DNA from: Hydnum rufescens UP504
Lineage: Eukaryota > Basidiomycota > Agaricomycetes > Cantharellales > Hydnaceae
Direction: 5' to 3'
Length of the DNA stretch: 16,798 bases
NCBI GenBank assembly: GCA_014904985.1
Contig: MU129159.1
Coordinates: 1-16,798 of the forward strand
Shown in pieces: positions 6,935-15,360 of the stretch. Each line of letters starts with the position of its first letter. Within the stretch, counting starts at the first letter, position 1. Under the pieces are notes generated by a model. The model made no database searches. It was not told the DNA's origin and saw nothing but the letters and a program-made list of their open reading frames with translations. A program made the position numbers and the translations under genes.

Positions 6935-7485
6935 GACGTCACGGCCCCAAGCGCCCATACGTTAATCGCCCGCCTAAGAAAGATCGCACTGTTAATGTGG
7001 TGTTCTATGATTCGGACGACAATCCTATCGATGAGATTTCGGATTCCAGTGATTTGGATACCGATGATCAGGCTGAGAGGTACTACAAGCGGCAACTTCA
7101 AAATGAGCATAATCGAGTCTTTAACATCAAAGAAACGGACTTCTCTTTTCGTCCTTCCTTTCTGGCTATGGTTACTGCGAGAATTCAAGGCTCGATTTTG
7201 GAATTCCCTTGTACGATGTTAATCGATAGCGGTAGTGAATTGAACATTATGGTCCAATCGACGCAGACTAAGCTTGAATTACCTATGGATCCTTCTGGAA
7301 AGGATTGGCTATTACGCGGAGTATCAGGCCACCAGGTCAATCTGGTTGGACTATGCCGGAACATACCAGTGGATGTGGGAGGAGTTCCCCTTCCACACAA
7401 TTTCTTCATAACGTCGGACCACATTGGTCAGAAGGATATCATACTGGGACAACCCTGGTTGTTTTCGTACTCCGTCGAGAATTGA
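6886..7485 (+). CDS. pol: Pol: retropepsin-type aspartic protease region
   Basis: Protease that would cleave Gag and Pol inside the particle. Residues 1-32 carry the third KRPYVNRPPKK module, and 33-66 an acidic linker. The catalytic loop is LIDSGSE with Asp114, Ser115 and Gly116, and the C-terminal ILGQPW box is at 186-191, about 70 residues later, as expected for a retropepsin monomer that dimerises. The ATG at 6886 is the first in the frame, but entry by frameshift from gag is just as likely. The frame ends at TGA 7483-7485 shortly after the ILGQPW box, because of a one-base shift: homologous-looking protein continues in the next frame (IDYDHGAGMNLQVW...). Confidence 0.85.
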   Translation: MARIKFKWIHIEPTDMRRHGPKRPYVNRPPKKDRTVNVVFYDSDDNPIDEISDSSDLDTDDQAERYYKRQLQNEHNRVFNIKETDFSFRPSFLAMVTARIQGSILEFPCTMLIDSGSELNIMVQSTQTKLELPMDPSGKDWLLRGVSGHQVNLVGLCRNIPVDVGGVPLPHNFFITSDHIGQKDIILGQPWLFSYSVEN

Positions 7486-7612
7486 TTACGATCATGGTGC
7501 GGGAATGAACTTGCAAGTGTGGCGAGAAGGAGACCGGGGCGGACAATCTGTCCGAGTGACGTTACCTATAATGTCTGCACCACGCAACGTTCTCCCTATC
7601 GAGGCTGATTAA
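7482..7612 (+). pseudogene. Pol fragment after protease, frameshifted
   Basis: After the stop at 7483-7485 the sequence reads on in the +1 frame as IDYDHGAGMNLQVWREGD and further to TAA at 7610-7612. This is the hydrophobic/charged region that normally follows the protease in gypsy Pol. It has no start of its own. A second +1 shift near 7605-7612 leads into the frame used by the next segment. The two shifts show that this copy could not make a full Pol. Confidence 0.6.
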
Positions 7613-7613
7613 A

Positions 7614-7877
7614 CCCTATAAGAGGAATAGCTCAGTAAATTCGGTGGAGGTTACTTCAATCAATGCCGTACCCGAGTTCTTATCGAATATCACGTCGGTT
7701 CTCGTAGAGGGAGAGTTGGACTCGAAAAAGCTGAGGCCTAACGTCGAAGCCTCGGACATCTTGAACCTGGCAACAGAATCACCTGTAGTTTGCGAGGCTT
7801 TGCGTAGGGCGTTCTACTCCCAAAATCTGATCCGAGAAGATGAATTAGAACGGCGACTCATAAAGACGATGATTTGA
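7614..7877 (+). pseudogene. Pol PR-RT linker segment ending in an in-frame TGA
   Basis: This is an open segment in the same frame as the RT that follows. It encodes an acidic, helical linker (about 85 residues) without a recognised domain. It stops at TGA 7875-7877, and beyond the stop the same frame runs unbroken into RT (DGYTFNRATDC...). The stop is therefore a nonsense mutation inside Pol rather than the end of a gene. TGA could come from CGA by one C-to-T change, which fits the CpG decay seen elsewhere; that origin is inference. Confidence 0.6.
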
Positions 7878-8864
7878 GATGGTTATACGTTCAATCGCGC
7901 AACGGATTGCACGGAAGAGATAACTAGGTTCGTTCTTGGCAATCGAAAGTATAAGCCTGTAGGAAAGAAGGTTCATCCGGTGGCGTCATACAATCCGGAT
8001 TCTCGCCCTTTGGTCTTTACACCATTGAACCTGGGGGAGCTTCCTGTCTTACCAGTGCAGCCGGCGAAACTCGAAGATTTGAACTATACGCAGCGAATTA
8101 CGAAAGAGCGAATGGCACTCATCTTAGGAAAAATTCCCGCAGGTTTCCTATCTAAGACGGAGGTCGAGCTCTTAGCGCATTTGGTTTTGACCTACGAGGA
8201 TGCCTTTGCTTTTGAGGAGCACGAAAGAGGAACTTTTAATACGACTTACTTTCCTCCGTATGAGATGCCCACGGTACCTCACGAGCCCTGGATGAAAAAG
8301 AACATAAGGATTCCGTTAGGACGAATGGACGAGGTCTTGCACTTACTTCAAGAGCAGTTTGACAGTGGGAAATACGAGCGTTCGGCATCTTCTTATCGCT
8401 CCGCAATCTTTGCAGTCGAGAAGAAGTCGGGTTTTCTGCGTCTTGTACACGACCTTCAGCCCTTGAATGCTGTTTCTATTCGGGATGCTGGTCTTCCGCC
8501 CCGGATCGATGAGATGATCGAGCAGTTTACAGGTCGAACTTGCTATTGTATCTGCGACCTAAAAAGCGGCTACGACAGCTATCTGTTAGCGGAGAAATCT
8601 CGAGATCTGACGACATTCCATGGATACGGTCTTGGACCACTGAGACTTACGCGATTGCCCCAGGGTTATACAAACTCTATGCAAGTCTTTTGTCGTGCCA
8701 CATCCCATATGATCGGTCCGATGGCGCCAGAGCGTGCCAACGTGTTTGTTGATGATTGTGCTGGAATGGGCCGAGAAACAACTATAGTGATGCAACGATC
8801 GAAGGGAATGATCAGATTCGGCAATTCGTCTTCGAGTTCGCCGGTACACTGCAAGAGCTCTTAG
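7878..8864 (+). CDS. pol: Pol: reverse transcriptase, N-terminal and catalytic part
   Basis: RNA/DNA-dependent DNA polymerase of the gypsy type. Counting from the GTG at 7980: entry to fingers at about 131-160 (KYERSASSYRSAIFAVEKK, then VHDLQPLN), motif A CDLKSGYD with catalytic Asp193, motif B LPQGYTNS at 226-233, and motif C FVDD with Asp258 and Asp259. The frame is open from 7878, directly after the TGA. RT-like sequence leaves this frame at about 8765: the last ~30 residues up to the stop at 8862-8864 are out-of-frame. The palm and thumb continue in the -1 frame (8756 onward), consistent with one base lost in a short A run at 8765-8766. Product non-functional as it stands. Confidence 0.88.
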   Translation, partial: DGYTFNRATDCTEEITRFVLGNRKYKPVGKKVHPVASYNPDSRPLVFTPLNLGELPVLPVQPAKLEDLNYTQRITKERMALILGKIPAGFLSKTEVELLAHLVLTYEDAFAFEEHERGTFNTTYFPPYEMPTVPHEPWMKKNIRIPLGRMDEVLHLLQEQFDSGKYERSASSYRSAIFAVEKKSGFLRLVHDLQPLNAVSIRDAGLPPRIDEMIEQFTGRTCYCICDLKSGYDSYLLAEKSRDLTTFHGYGLGPLRLTRLPQGYTNSMQVFCRATSHMIGPMAPERANVFVDDCAGMGRETTIVMQRSKGMIRFGNSSSSSPVHCKSS

Positions 8865-11602
8865 CCCGAGTAAGGGAATCAGGCGCAACAATCGCCGGAC
8901 AAAAGACTGTTATTGCGACGCCCCGACTAGCCTTGCTTGGAGCGATTGTCTCGAGGGATGGGGCTCACGTTTCACATGAAATAAACGCGAAATTGAGCAA
9001 GTGGCCCTATTGTAAAAACTCGACCGACGTACGAGGGTTTCTTGGCACCATAGGAGTAGTCCGACGTTGGATCAAAAACTTCGCGATCATCGCAAAGCCT
9101 TTGACGTTATTGACTCGAAAGATGCTTCCTAGCGAGTTTGAATGGACGGACAAAGCTCAACGCGCGATGGATGACCTGAAACAAATGGCGTCAACTGCGG
9201 TTCCGATTAAGGCGATAGACTACGAAATTGCTCGCGCGGTCGTCTTAAAGTCACAGCGATCCAATGACTACGGATTAGTATCAATTGCCGTGGATTCATC
9301 GATGATTGGCTGTGGCTGGGTCGTAAGCCAGCAACTTGAAGATGCGGAGTACCCTATAGTTTTCGGTTCAATAACGTTTAACAATGTCGAAAGCCGATAC
9401 TCCCAACCAAAGCTTGAGCTTTATGGGGTTTTTCGAGCCCTAAACGCAGAACGATTCAGACTCCACGGGATCCATTTCCGTTTAATCCTGGATGCGAGCT
9501 ACATCGGAAAGATGATTAACAATCCTGGTCTGCCTAATGCAGCGATGACAAGGTGGATAACCTACATTCTGTTGTTTGACTTCGAAATTGAACACAGAGC
9601 GGCGGCGAAACATCGCGGGCCGGATGGACTATCGAGGCGCCGTCATGCTGAGGACGATTCAGCGGACTCAAGTGTTGACTCAGAGATAGACGATGGTATC
9701 AAGCTTGTAAAAGCTCCGAAAGATGCTTTTCTTGTGTCGGAAGAAGAGGACGATGAAACATTAAGCAATACAATGCTGGAACGATTGATGGGCGAATGCA
9801 AACCTTTAGAGGTTCTTTGGACGGAACCTTTGGTCATCAGCGAAGAAGAAACTTCGATGTTCTTCCAAGCATATGAAGGCGAAGTCACAACGGTTGATGA
9901 GAAGGCGGCAGCAGACAAGTTGCACCACGAGCATAAAACCTATGAACACGACTCCCCGAATTATTGGGACGAAATTCTAGCGTACCTGACGACTCTGAAG
10001 CTCCCGGAGGATCGAAAGCGACGGTCCCAGATAGCCAATCGGGCCAGGCAATTCTTCATCTTCGAAAACATGCTATGGAGACGAAACGGAGATAAGCCAC
10101 CTCAGCAAGTAGTCTTAAACGAGGAAATACGATTAAGGATCTGTCGAGACGCACATGATGAGTCTGGACATCGAGGACGGGATCCGACATTTCGAAAGAT
10201 CAGAGACTCGTATTGGTGGCCAAATATGTACAATTTTGTCGCGCGGTATTGCCAGACTTGCCACGAGTGTCAGATACGATCGACCTATAGGAATAAGATT
10301 CCAATTCAACCGCAGTACACTCGAACCTTGCTTAGACGGTTTGACATGGACTCGGTGAACATGCCTAAAGGGAAACACGGGTTCAAGTACATAGTGGACT
10401 TAGTGGACAATCTTACCGGGTTCCTCGAAGCCACGAAGCTGCGACATCTGTCTTCCGAAAAGATCGCCGACTTCCTCTTCGAAGTAATGTGCCGTTACGG
10501 CTGCATTTTTCAACTGACGATAGACAACGGATCTGAGTTCAAGGGCGCCGTCCAATTGCTCATGGACAAATATAAGGTGCCAGTTGTACGGATTTCACCC
10601 TATAATCCACAAGCGAATGGAAAATCAGAACGCGGACACGCGGTTTGGATTAATGCGATTTGGAAAATACACGGAATTCGTATCTACGATTGGCCCGACT
10701 ATGTAGGCTATGCAGTATGGGCCGATCGGGTTACTGTCAAGCGAAATACCGGATATACGCCCTATTACTTGCTTTATGGTCAACATCCGTTAATGCCTTA
10801 CGATGTGAAAGACAAAACCTTTCATTCTCTTGACTGGCCCTCTGTGAAGTCCTCAGAGGAACTTCTTGCGTTGCGGATCCTGCAAATAAGCAAGCGTGAT
10901 GAGTTGCTTGATGACGCAGTCCAGGCCAATGAGAAGTCTCGCTTAAAGGCCGCCGATGCCTTCAATAGGAAACATGCAGTGCGAATGGCCATTGGTGAAT
11001 ACTATCCGGGAGAGTGGGTTATCGTTTATAATGAAGCACTGGACAATCAACATGGGTCAAAAGGGACGGCAAAGTGGTTCGGACCTTTCATTATCGTACA
11101 ACGAAGGCCGTCTGGAGCCTATGTCGTCCAACAGCCCGATGGAGTCGTGTTGCGAAGGCCGATAGCGTGGAAGCGACTGAAGCTATACCATTTTCGAGAG
11201 AACACCGAACCAATAGTCCGAGAGCCAGTCTGGAACTACTATGACGACGATCCTATTGTGTCAATGGCCATACAAAGGCGAAAGAAGATTAAGTCATGGG
11301 AAATAACGGATCCAGACGAGCTCATCGAGTATTGGCAAGAAATATACGATGCTGCGAAACAACGGGTATTGGCCCTTGGACCGATAGACGAGGCCGAGGA
11401 AGAAGACGACCCATTCGATAACGAAGAGCGCGAAATGTGGGACTATACAAATATCGTTCCAAATGCGGAAGGCGACCTGCCTCGATTCCCAAAAGGGGTT
11501 GTCTTTAAGCGCGAGTCGTTCAATTGGCTGCCTTGGGGAACGACGAAATTCAGTAAAATCGAACTTAGACGTAGGGTTATGATCCGCGAAACTTTATCTT
11601 GA
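8756..11602 (+). CDS. pol: Pol: RT thumb, RNase H, integrase and GPY/F module
   Basis: 948 codons, with the first ~10 residues doubtful. Residues 5-20 resume RT just after FVDD; the thumb has GFLGTIGVVRRWIKNF at 94-109. RNase H acidic residues are visible at D180 (AVDSS), E221 (KLELYG), D246 (LDASY) and D290 (PDGLSRR). An acidic linker follows (about 298-345). The integrase zinc domain is H467-x4-H472-x26-C499-x2-C502. The catalytic triad is D532 (FDMDSV), D590 (IDNGSEF) and E625 (KSERGH), with 34 residues between the last two. The GPY/F module is at 772-811 (KWFGPF... to KLYH). No chromodomain is seen. The stop at 11600-11602 follows one extra A near 11589-11591; the second copy at 14560 lacks it and reads through. 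Confidence 0.92.
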   Translation: MCWNGPRNNYSDATIEGNDQIRQFVFEFAGTLQELLARVRESGATIAGQKTVIATPRLALLGAIVSRDGAHVSHEINAKLSKWPYCKNSTDVRGFLGTIGVVRRWIKNFAIIAKPLTLLTRKMLPSEFEWTDKAQRAMDDLKQMASTAVPIKAIDYEIARAVVLKSQRSNDYGLVSIAVDSSMIGCGWVVSQQLEDAEYPIVFGSITFNNVESRYSQPKLELYGVFRALNAERFRLHGIHFRLILDASYIGKMINNPGLPNAAMTRWITYILLFDFEIEHRAAAKHRGPDGLSRRRHAEDDSADSSVDSEIDDGIKLVKAPKDAFLVSEEEDDETLSNTMLERLMGECKPLEVLWTEPLVISEEETSMFFQAYEGEVTTVDEKAAADKLHHEHKTYEHDSPNYWDEILAYLTTLKLPEDRKRRSQIANRARQFFIFENMLWRRNGDKPPQQVVLNEEIRLRICRDAHDESGHRGRDPTFRKIRDSYWWPNMYNFVARYCQTCHECQIRSTYRNKIPIQPQYTRTLLRRFDMDSVNMPKGKHGFKYIVDLVDNLTGFLEATKLRHLSSEKIADFLFEVMCRYGCIFQLTIDNGSEFKGAVQLLMDKYKVPVVRISPYNPQANGKSERGHAVWINAIWKIHGIRIYDWPDYVGYAVWADRVTVKRNTGYTPYYLLYGQHPLMPYDVKDKTFHSLDWPSVKSSEELLALRILQISKRDELLDDAVQANEKSRLKAADAFNRKHAVRMAIGEYYPGEWVIVYNEALDNQHGSKGTAKWFGPFIIVQRRPSGAYVVQQPDGVVLRRPIAWKRLKLYHFRENTEPIVREPVWNYYDDDPIVSMAIQRRKKIKSWEITDPDELIEYWQEIYDAAKQRVLALGPIDEAEEEDDPFDNEEREMWDYTNIVPNAEGDLPRFPKGVVFKRESFNWLPWGTTKFSKIELRRRVMIRETLS

Positions 11603-12131
11603 CAGACTCGAGGCGAGCGTTACACTGGATCCTCGAGACGAGCATGCTGGGCTTGAGGATAATCGGAGGATACAAATTGCTGTTCCAGTTGAGGTCCTGT
11701 CTGAGACAGACTGTCTCACCTTCTCCTGCAGTATGGCAGAACGATATCGACCCCGTTGCTTGAACTCGTACAGACCCGAGGACGATGACAAGGGCTTCCG
11801 TCGTGTCGAGGAAAAGAGAGGAAGAAACAAAGAAAAGCGAGCCCGATCGATTTCACGCGATAGAGAGGAAAAACGTCAGGAGAGCGATGGAACAAAGTCG
11901 AGGTCGACAAGCCCGCACCCCCTCGATATGGAGCACGATCTTGACAATGACTCCGAACCGGATCGAGAGCGAGAGAACAGATCTGAGCCGGTTGGACAGG
12001 TCAATAAAATAGGCGAAGATAATCTCAGCGGCCGATCACACACCTTCCATAGCCAAATCTGGCCACAAAAACAGACACTCACCTTCATCGATGCAGCCGG
12101 GTTCAAGAAGCCTAGTCGATCGTGTTCCTGA
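11592..12131 (+). CDS. Pol C-terminal extension / third ORF, first part (charged, R/S-rich), copy A
   Basis: From 11592 the frame is open through an ATG at 11733 to TGA 12129-12131. In the duplicate this frame is continuous with integrase, so it may be the tail of Pol rather than a separate gene. The ATG at 11733 is preceded by CTTCTCCTGCAG, a good 3' splice-site look-alike. From 11733 the protein starts MAERYRPRC and is dominated by R, E, K, S and D (EEKRGR, SRDREEKR, DSEPDRERENR): disordered, with nuclear-localisation-like basic runs. After about 12026 an extra base (compare ATCTCAGCGG here with ATCTAGTGG in copy B) shifts the frame, so the last ~35 residues are spurious. No family recognised. 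Confidence 0.6.
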   Translation, partial: LYLDRLEASVTLDPRDEHAGLEDNRRIQIAVPVEVLSETDCLTFSCSMAERYRPRCLNSYRPEDDDKGFRRVEEKRGRNKEKRARSISRDREEKRQESDGTKSRSTSPHPLDMEHDLDNDSEPDRERENRSEPVGQVNKIGEDNLSGRSHTFHSQIWPQKQTLTFIDAAGFKKPSRSCS

Positions 12132-12813
12132 TGAGGTGCTGAAGAATGTAGGCGAGGTTGCGGCGAAGATGGATGCCTACAAAAAGATTTGTCAGGACAT
12201 AGCCGTTGCCCATAAGCGGGAATTCGACTCTCTACGCACCGAATTTGAACACCTCCGCGATGACGCGAATATGAACACCTATCGCACGGAGGAGTTGATG
12301 AAGCACTTTAAAGCATCGACTTCTTCGATGTTCAAGCGATTCGATACGATTGAGGTTCTGCAACAACAAGCATCAGATTCAGCATACTCGCTAAAGCATA
12401 TCCTGTTGCGAGTCCACAACGAGTCAATGACGCTGGACGACTATTATCAAATGATCAACGAGTTATTGATTGGAGCTCTTACCGCAATTGCTCAAAAAGT
12501 CGATAAGTTGGATCCTCGATTCACGGCACTCAAAAGCGAGATTCAAAACATGTTCCATCATTGGAATTCGATATCGCCGACTGCCGCGCATGATGGTGCT
12601 TGGGCGGCAGAAATCACCAATCTAATCGCCAAAAAGAAGGCATCGTTCACCAAGGTCGATACCAATCCGAGGGCCACCCCGCTCAAATTAAAACGAAAAG
12701 GAGAGGAGCCAGAGCCTAGCGGGTCGGGATCTGGATCGCCGGCTAAAAAGAGCAATGTCGAAAAACGTTCATCTGACGGCAAACGCCCGAACGCGGAATC
12801 CCGCCGCAAATAA
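12091..12813 (+). CDS. Pol C-terminal extension / third ORF, second part (helical domain plus basic tail), copy A
   Basis: 240 codons from an internal ATG; the true frame enters from upstream via the shift near 12026. Residues about 8-175 look alpha-helical, with heptad-like spacing and no hydrophobic stretch long enough for a membrane segment, so it is not an envelope glycoprotein. The tail (about 176-240) is rich in K, R, S, G, P (TPLKLKRKGEEPEP, then GSGSGSPAKKS) and ends SRRK, with nuclear-signal-like basic clusters. It sits between the GPY/F module and the 3' LTR and is kept in both copies of the duplication. A role in targeting, assembly or nucleic-acid binding is only inference; no known family recognised. 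Confidence 0.65.
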   Translation: MQPGSRSLVDRVPDEVLKNVGEVAAKMDAYKKICQDIAVAHKREFDSLRTEFEHLRDDANMNTYRTEELMKHFKASTSSMFKRFDTIEVLQQQASDSAYSLKHILLRVHNESMTLDDYYQMINELLIGALTAIAQKVDKLDPRFTALKSEIQNMFHHWNSISPTAAHDGAWAAEITNLIAKKKASFTKVDTNPRATPLKLKRKGEEPEPSGSGSGSPAKKSNVEKRSSDGKRPNAESRRK

Positions 12814-12889
12814 ACACGCTATAACAAGGCGAAATGTATATTATTGTATTACCAGTCGCGAGGGACCACGACGTAGCTGAGGCCTAATA

Positions 12890-13093
12890 TGTTGGAGGGA
12901 AAAATCCCTACCACATAGAGTTCCATTTCAGCGTCGAATTTTCCGATGAACGAATTAAAAATGTACCAATATGTCGTTCCAATATCAAGCCTTTCGTCTG
13001 TTCATGGATGAGCATGAATTCCATATGCCTGAAAAGATGTAAATGGAATGCTCATTTCCTTGTACACGAGTCAATCTCCCGGGGTCTTCAACA
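12890..13093 (+). repeat. probable 3' LTR, left-hand fragment
   Basis: Non-coding sequence beginning TGTTGG shortly after the last codon of the element, where a 3' LTR should begin. The first 40 bases recur at 15856-15895, and 12930-13093 occurs once in the window. A purine run GGAGGGAAAAA at 12894-12904 could instead be the polypurine tract, which would place the LTR start at 12905. The fragment stops abruptly at 13093, joining integrase sequence. The matching part of the 5' LTR lies outside the window, so the call is positional. Confidence 0.5.
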
Positions 13094-14402
13094 GAAATAC
13101 GATTAAGGATCTGTCGAGACGCACATGATGAGTCTGGACATCGAGGACGGGATCCGACATTTCGAAAGATCAGAGACTCGTATTGGTGGCCAAATATGTA
13201 CAATTTTGTCGTGCGGTATTGCCAGACTTGCCACGAGTGTCAGATACGATCGACCTATAGGAATAAGATTCCAATTCAACCGCAGTACACTTGAACCTTG
13301 CTTAGATGGTTTGACATGGACTCGGTGAACATGCCTAAAGGGAAACACGGGTTCAAGTACATAGTGGACTTAGTGGACAATCTTACCGGGTTCCTCGAAG
13401 CCACGAAGCTGCGACATCTGTCTTCCGAAAAGATCGCCGACTTCCTCTTCGAAGTAATGTGCCGTTACGGCTGCATTTTTCAACTGACGATAGACAACGG
13501 ATCTGAGTTCAAGGGCGCCGTCCAATTGCTCATGGACAAATATAAGGTGCCAGTTGTACGGATTTCACCCTATAATCCACAAGCGAATGGAAAATCAGAA
13601 CGCGGACACGCGGTTTGGATTAATGTGATTTGGAAAATACATGGAATTCGTATCTACGATTGGCCCGACTATGTAGGCTATGCAGTATGGGCCGATCAGG
13701 TTACTGTCAAGCGAAATACCGGATATACGCCCTATTACTTGCTTTATGGTCAACATCCGTTAATGCCTTACGACGTGAAAGACAAAACCTTCCATTCTCT
13801 TGACTGGCCCTCTGTGAAGTCCTCAGAGGAACTTCTTGTGTTGCGGATCCTGCAAATAAGCAAGTGTGATGAGTTGCTTGATGACGCAGTCCAGGCCAAT
13901 GAGAAGTCTCGCCTAAAGGCCGCCGATGCCTTCAATAGGAAACATGCAGTGCGAATGGCCATTGGTGAATACTATCCGGGAGAGTGGGTTATCGTTTATA
14001 ACGAAGCACTGGATAATCAACACGGGTCAAAAGGGATGGCAAAGTGGTTCGGACCTTTCATTATCGTACAACGAAGGCCGTCTGGAGCCTATGTCATCCA
14101 ACCAGCCCGATGAGTCGTGTTGCGAAGGCCAATAGCGTGGAAGCGACTGAAGCTATACCATTTTCGAGAGAACACCGAACCAATCATCCGAGAGCCAGTC
14201 TGGAACTACTATGACGACGATCCTATTGTGTCAATGGCCATACAAAGGCGAAAGAAGATTAAGTCATGGGAAATAACGGATCCAGATGAGCTCATCGAGT
14301 ATTGGCAAGAAATATACGATGCTGCGAAACAACGGTATTGGCCCTTGGACCGATAGACGAGGCCGAGGAAGAAGACGACCCATTTGATAATGAAGAGCAC
14401 AA
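13094..14402 (+). pseudogene. integrase and GPY/F module, copy B, inactivated
   Basis: This repeats the integrase zinc domain (H/H/C/C all present), the core with the D, D and E residues, and the GPY/F module of 8756-11602. It is broken by TGA at 13292-13294, where copy A has CGA (a CpG transition); by paired indels giving TGA at 14111-14113; and by one lost G near 14335 that shifts the frame to a stop at 14354-14356. The longest intact piece is 13298-14113 (271 codons, covering the whole catalytic core). An apparent start at 13043 lies in unrelated upstream sequence and is chance. Confidence 0.9.
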
Positions 14403-14912
14403 ATGTGGGACTATACAAATATCGTTCCAAATGCGGAAGGCGACCTGCCTCGATTCCCAAAAGGGGTTGTCTTTAAGCGCGAGTCGTTCAATTGGCTGCC
14501 TTGGGGAATGACGAAATTCAGTAAAATCGAACTTAGATGTAGGGTTATGATCCGCGAACTTTATCTTGACAGACTCGAGGTGAGCGTTACACTGGATCCT
14601 CGAGACGAGCATGCTGGGCTTGAGGATAATCAGAGGATACAAATCGCTGTTCCAGTTGAGGTCCTGTCTGAGACAGACTGTCTCACCTTCTCCTGCAGTA
14701 TGGCAGAACGATATCGACCCCGTTGCTTGAACTCGTACAGACCCGAGGATGATGACAAGGGCTTCCGTCGTGTCGAGGAAAAGAGAGGAAGAAAACAAAG
14801 AAAAGCGAGCCCGATCGATTTCATGCGAGAAAGAGGAAAAACGTCAGGAGAGCGATGGAACAAAGTCGAGGTCGACAAGCCTGCACCCCCTCGATATGGA
14901 GCACGATCTTGA
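14403..14912 (+). CDS. Pol C-terminus reading into the third ORF, copy B
   Basis: 169 codons. Residues 1-50 match the end of the 948-codon Pol ORF. The frame then continues without a stop (RELYLDRLEVSVTLDP...) to the Met at 14700 that corresponds to 11733 in copy A. This shows that the third ORF is in frame with integrase when the extra A of copy A is absent. After about 14790 an extra A (GAAGAAAAC here, GAAGAAAC in copy A) shifts the frame, so residues from about 130 are spurious. Confidence 0.7.
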   Translation: MWDYTNIVPNAEGDLPRFPKGVVFKRESFNWLPWGMTKFSKIELRCRVMIRELYLDRLEVSVTLDPRDEHAGLEDNQRIQIAVPVEVLSETDCLTFSCSMAERYRPRCLNSYRPEDDDKGFRRVEEKRGRKQRKASPIDFMRERGKTSGERWNKVEVDKPAPPRYGARS

Positions 14913-15360
14913 CAATGACTCCGAACCGGATCGAGAGCGCGAGAACAGATCTGAGCTGGTTGGACAGGTCAATAAAATAGGCGAAGATAATCTAGTGGCC
15001 GATCACACACCTTCCATAGCCAAATCTGGCCACAAAAACAGACACTCACCTTCATCGATGCAGCCGGGTTCAGGAAGCCTAGTCGATCATGTCCCTGATG
15101 AGGTGCTGAAGAATGTAGGCGAGGTCGCGGCGAAGATGGATGCCTACAAAAAGATTTGTCAGGACATAGCTGTTGCCCATAAGCGGGAATTCAACTCTCT
15201 ACGCACCGAATTTGAACACCTCTGCAATGATGTGAATATGAACACCTATCGCACGGAGGAGTTGATGAAGCACTTTAAAGCATCGACTTCTTTGATGTTC
15301 AAGCAATTCGATACGATTGAGGTACTGCAACAACAAGCATCAGATCAGCGTACTCGCTAA
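14749..15360 (+). CDS. third ORF / Pol extension, middle part, copy B
   Basis: 203 codons. From about residue 15 it matches the charged part and, without the frame break of copy A, runs straight into the helical part (GEDNLVADHTPS... then MQPGSGSLVDHVPDE...). This joins the two copy-A ORFs into one protein. The first ~14 residues are out-of-frame. It ends early at TAA 15358-15360 because one T is missing near 15345 (CAGATCAGCG against CAGATTCAGC in copy A). Confidence 0.7.
   Translation: MMTRASVVSRKREEENKEKRARSISCEKEEKRQESDGTKSRSTSLHPLDMEHDLDNDSEPDRERENRSELVGQVNKIGEDNLVADHTPSIAKSGHKNRHSPSSMQPGSGSLVDHVPDEVLKNVGEVAAKMDAYKKICQDIAVAHKREFNSLRTEFEHLCNDVNMNTYRTEELMKHFKASTSLMFKQFDTIEVLQQQASDQRTR

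Larger units (their letters stand above)
10124..12929 (+). repeat. direct repeat, copy A (integrase zinc domain to LTR start)
   Basis: 2806 bp repeated in the same orientation at 13094-15895. By eye there are about 60 substitutions and about ten small indels. Around 47 of the substitutions are C/T or G/A at a CpG in one copy. This copy keeps the CpG in most cases. It starts in the middle of integrase and ends 40 bases into the putative 3' LTR. Confidence 0.95.

Noticed and set aside
12091..12813. Third ORF as a retroviral envelope gene
   Set aside because: No signal peptide, transmembrane segment or Cys pattern is present. The protein is charged and helical with a basic tail.
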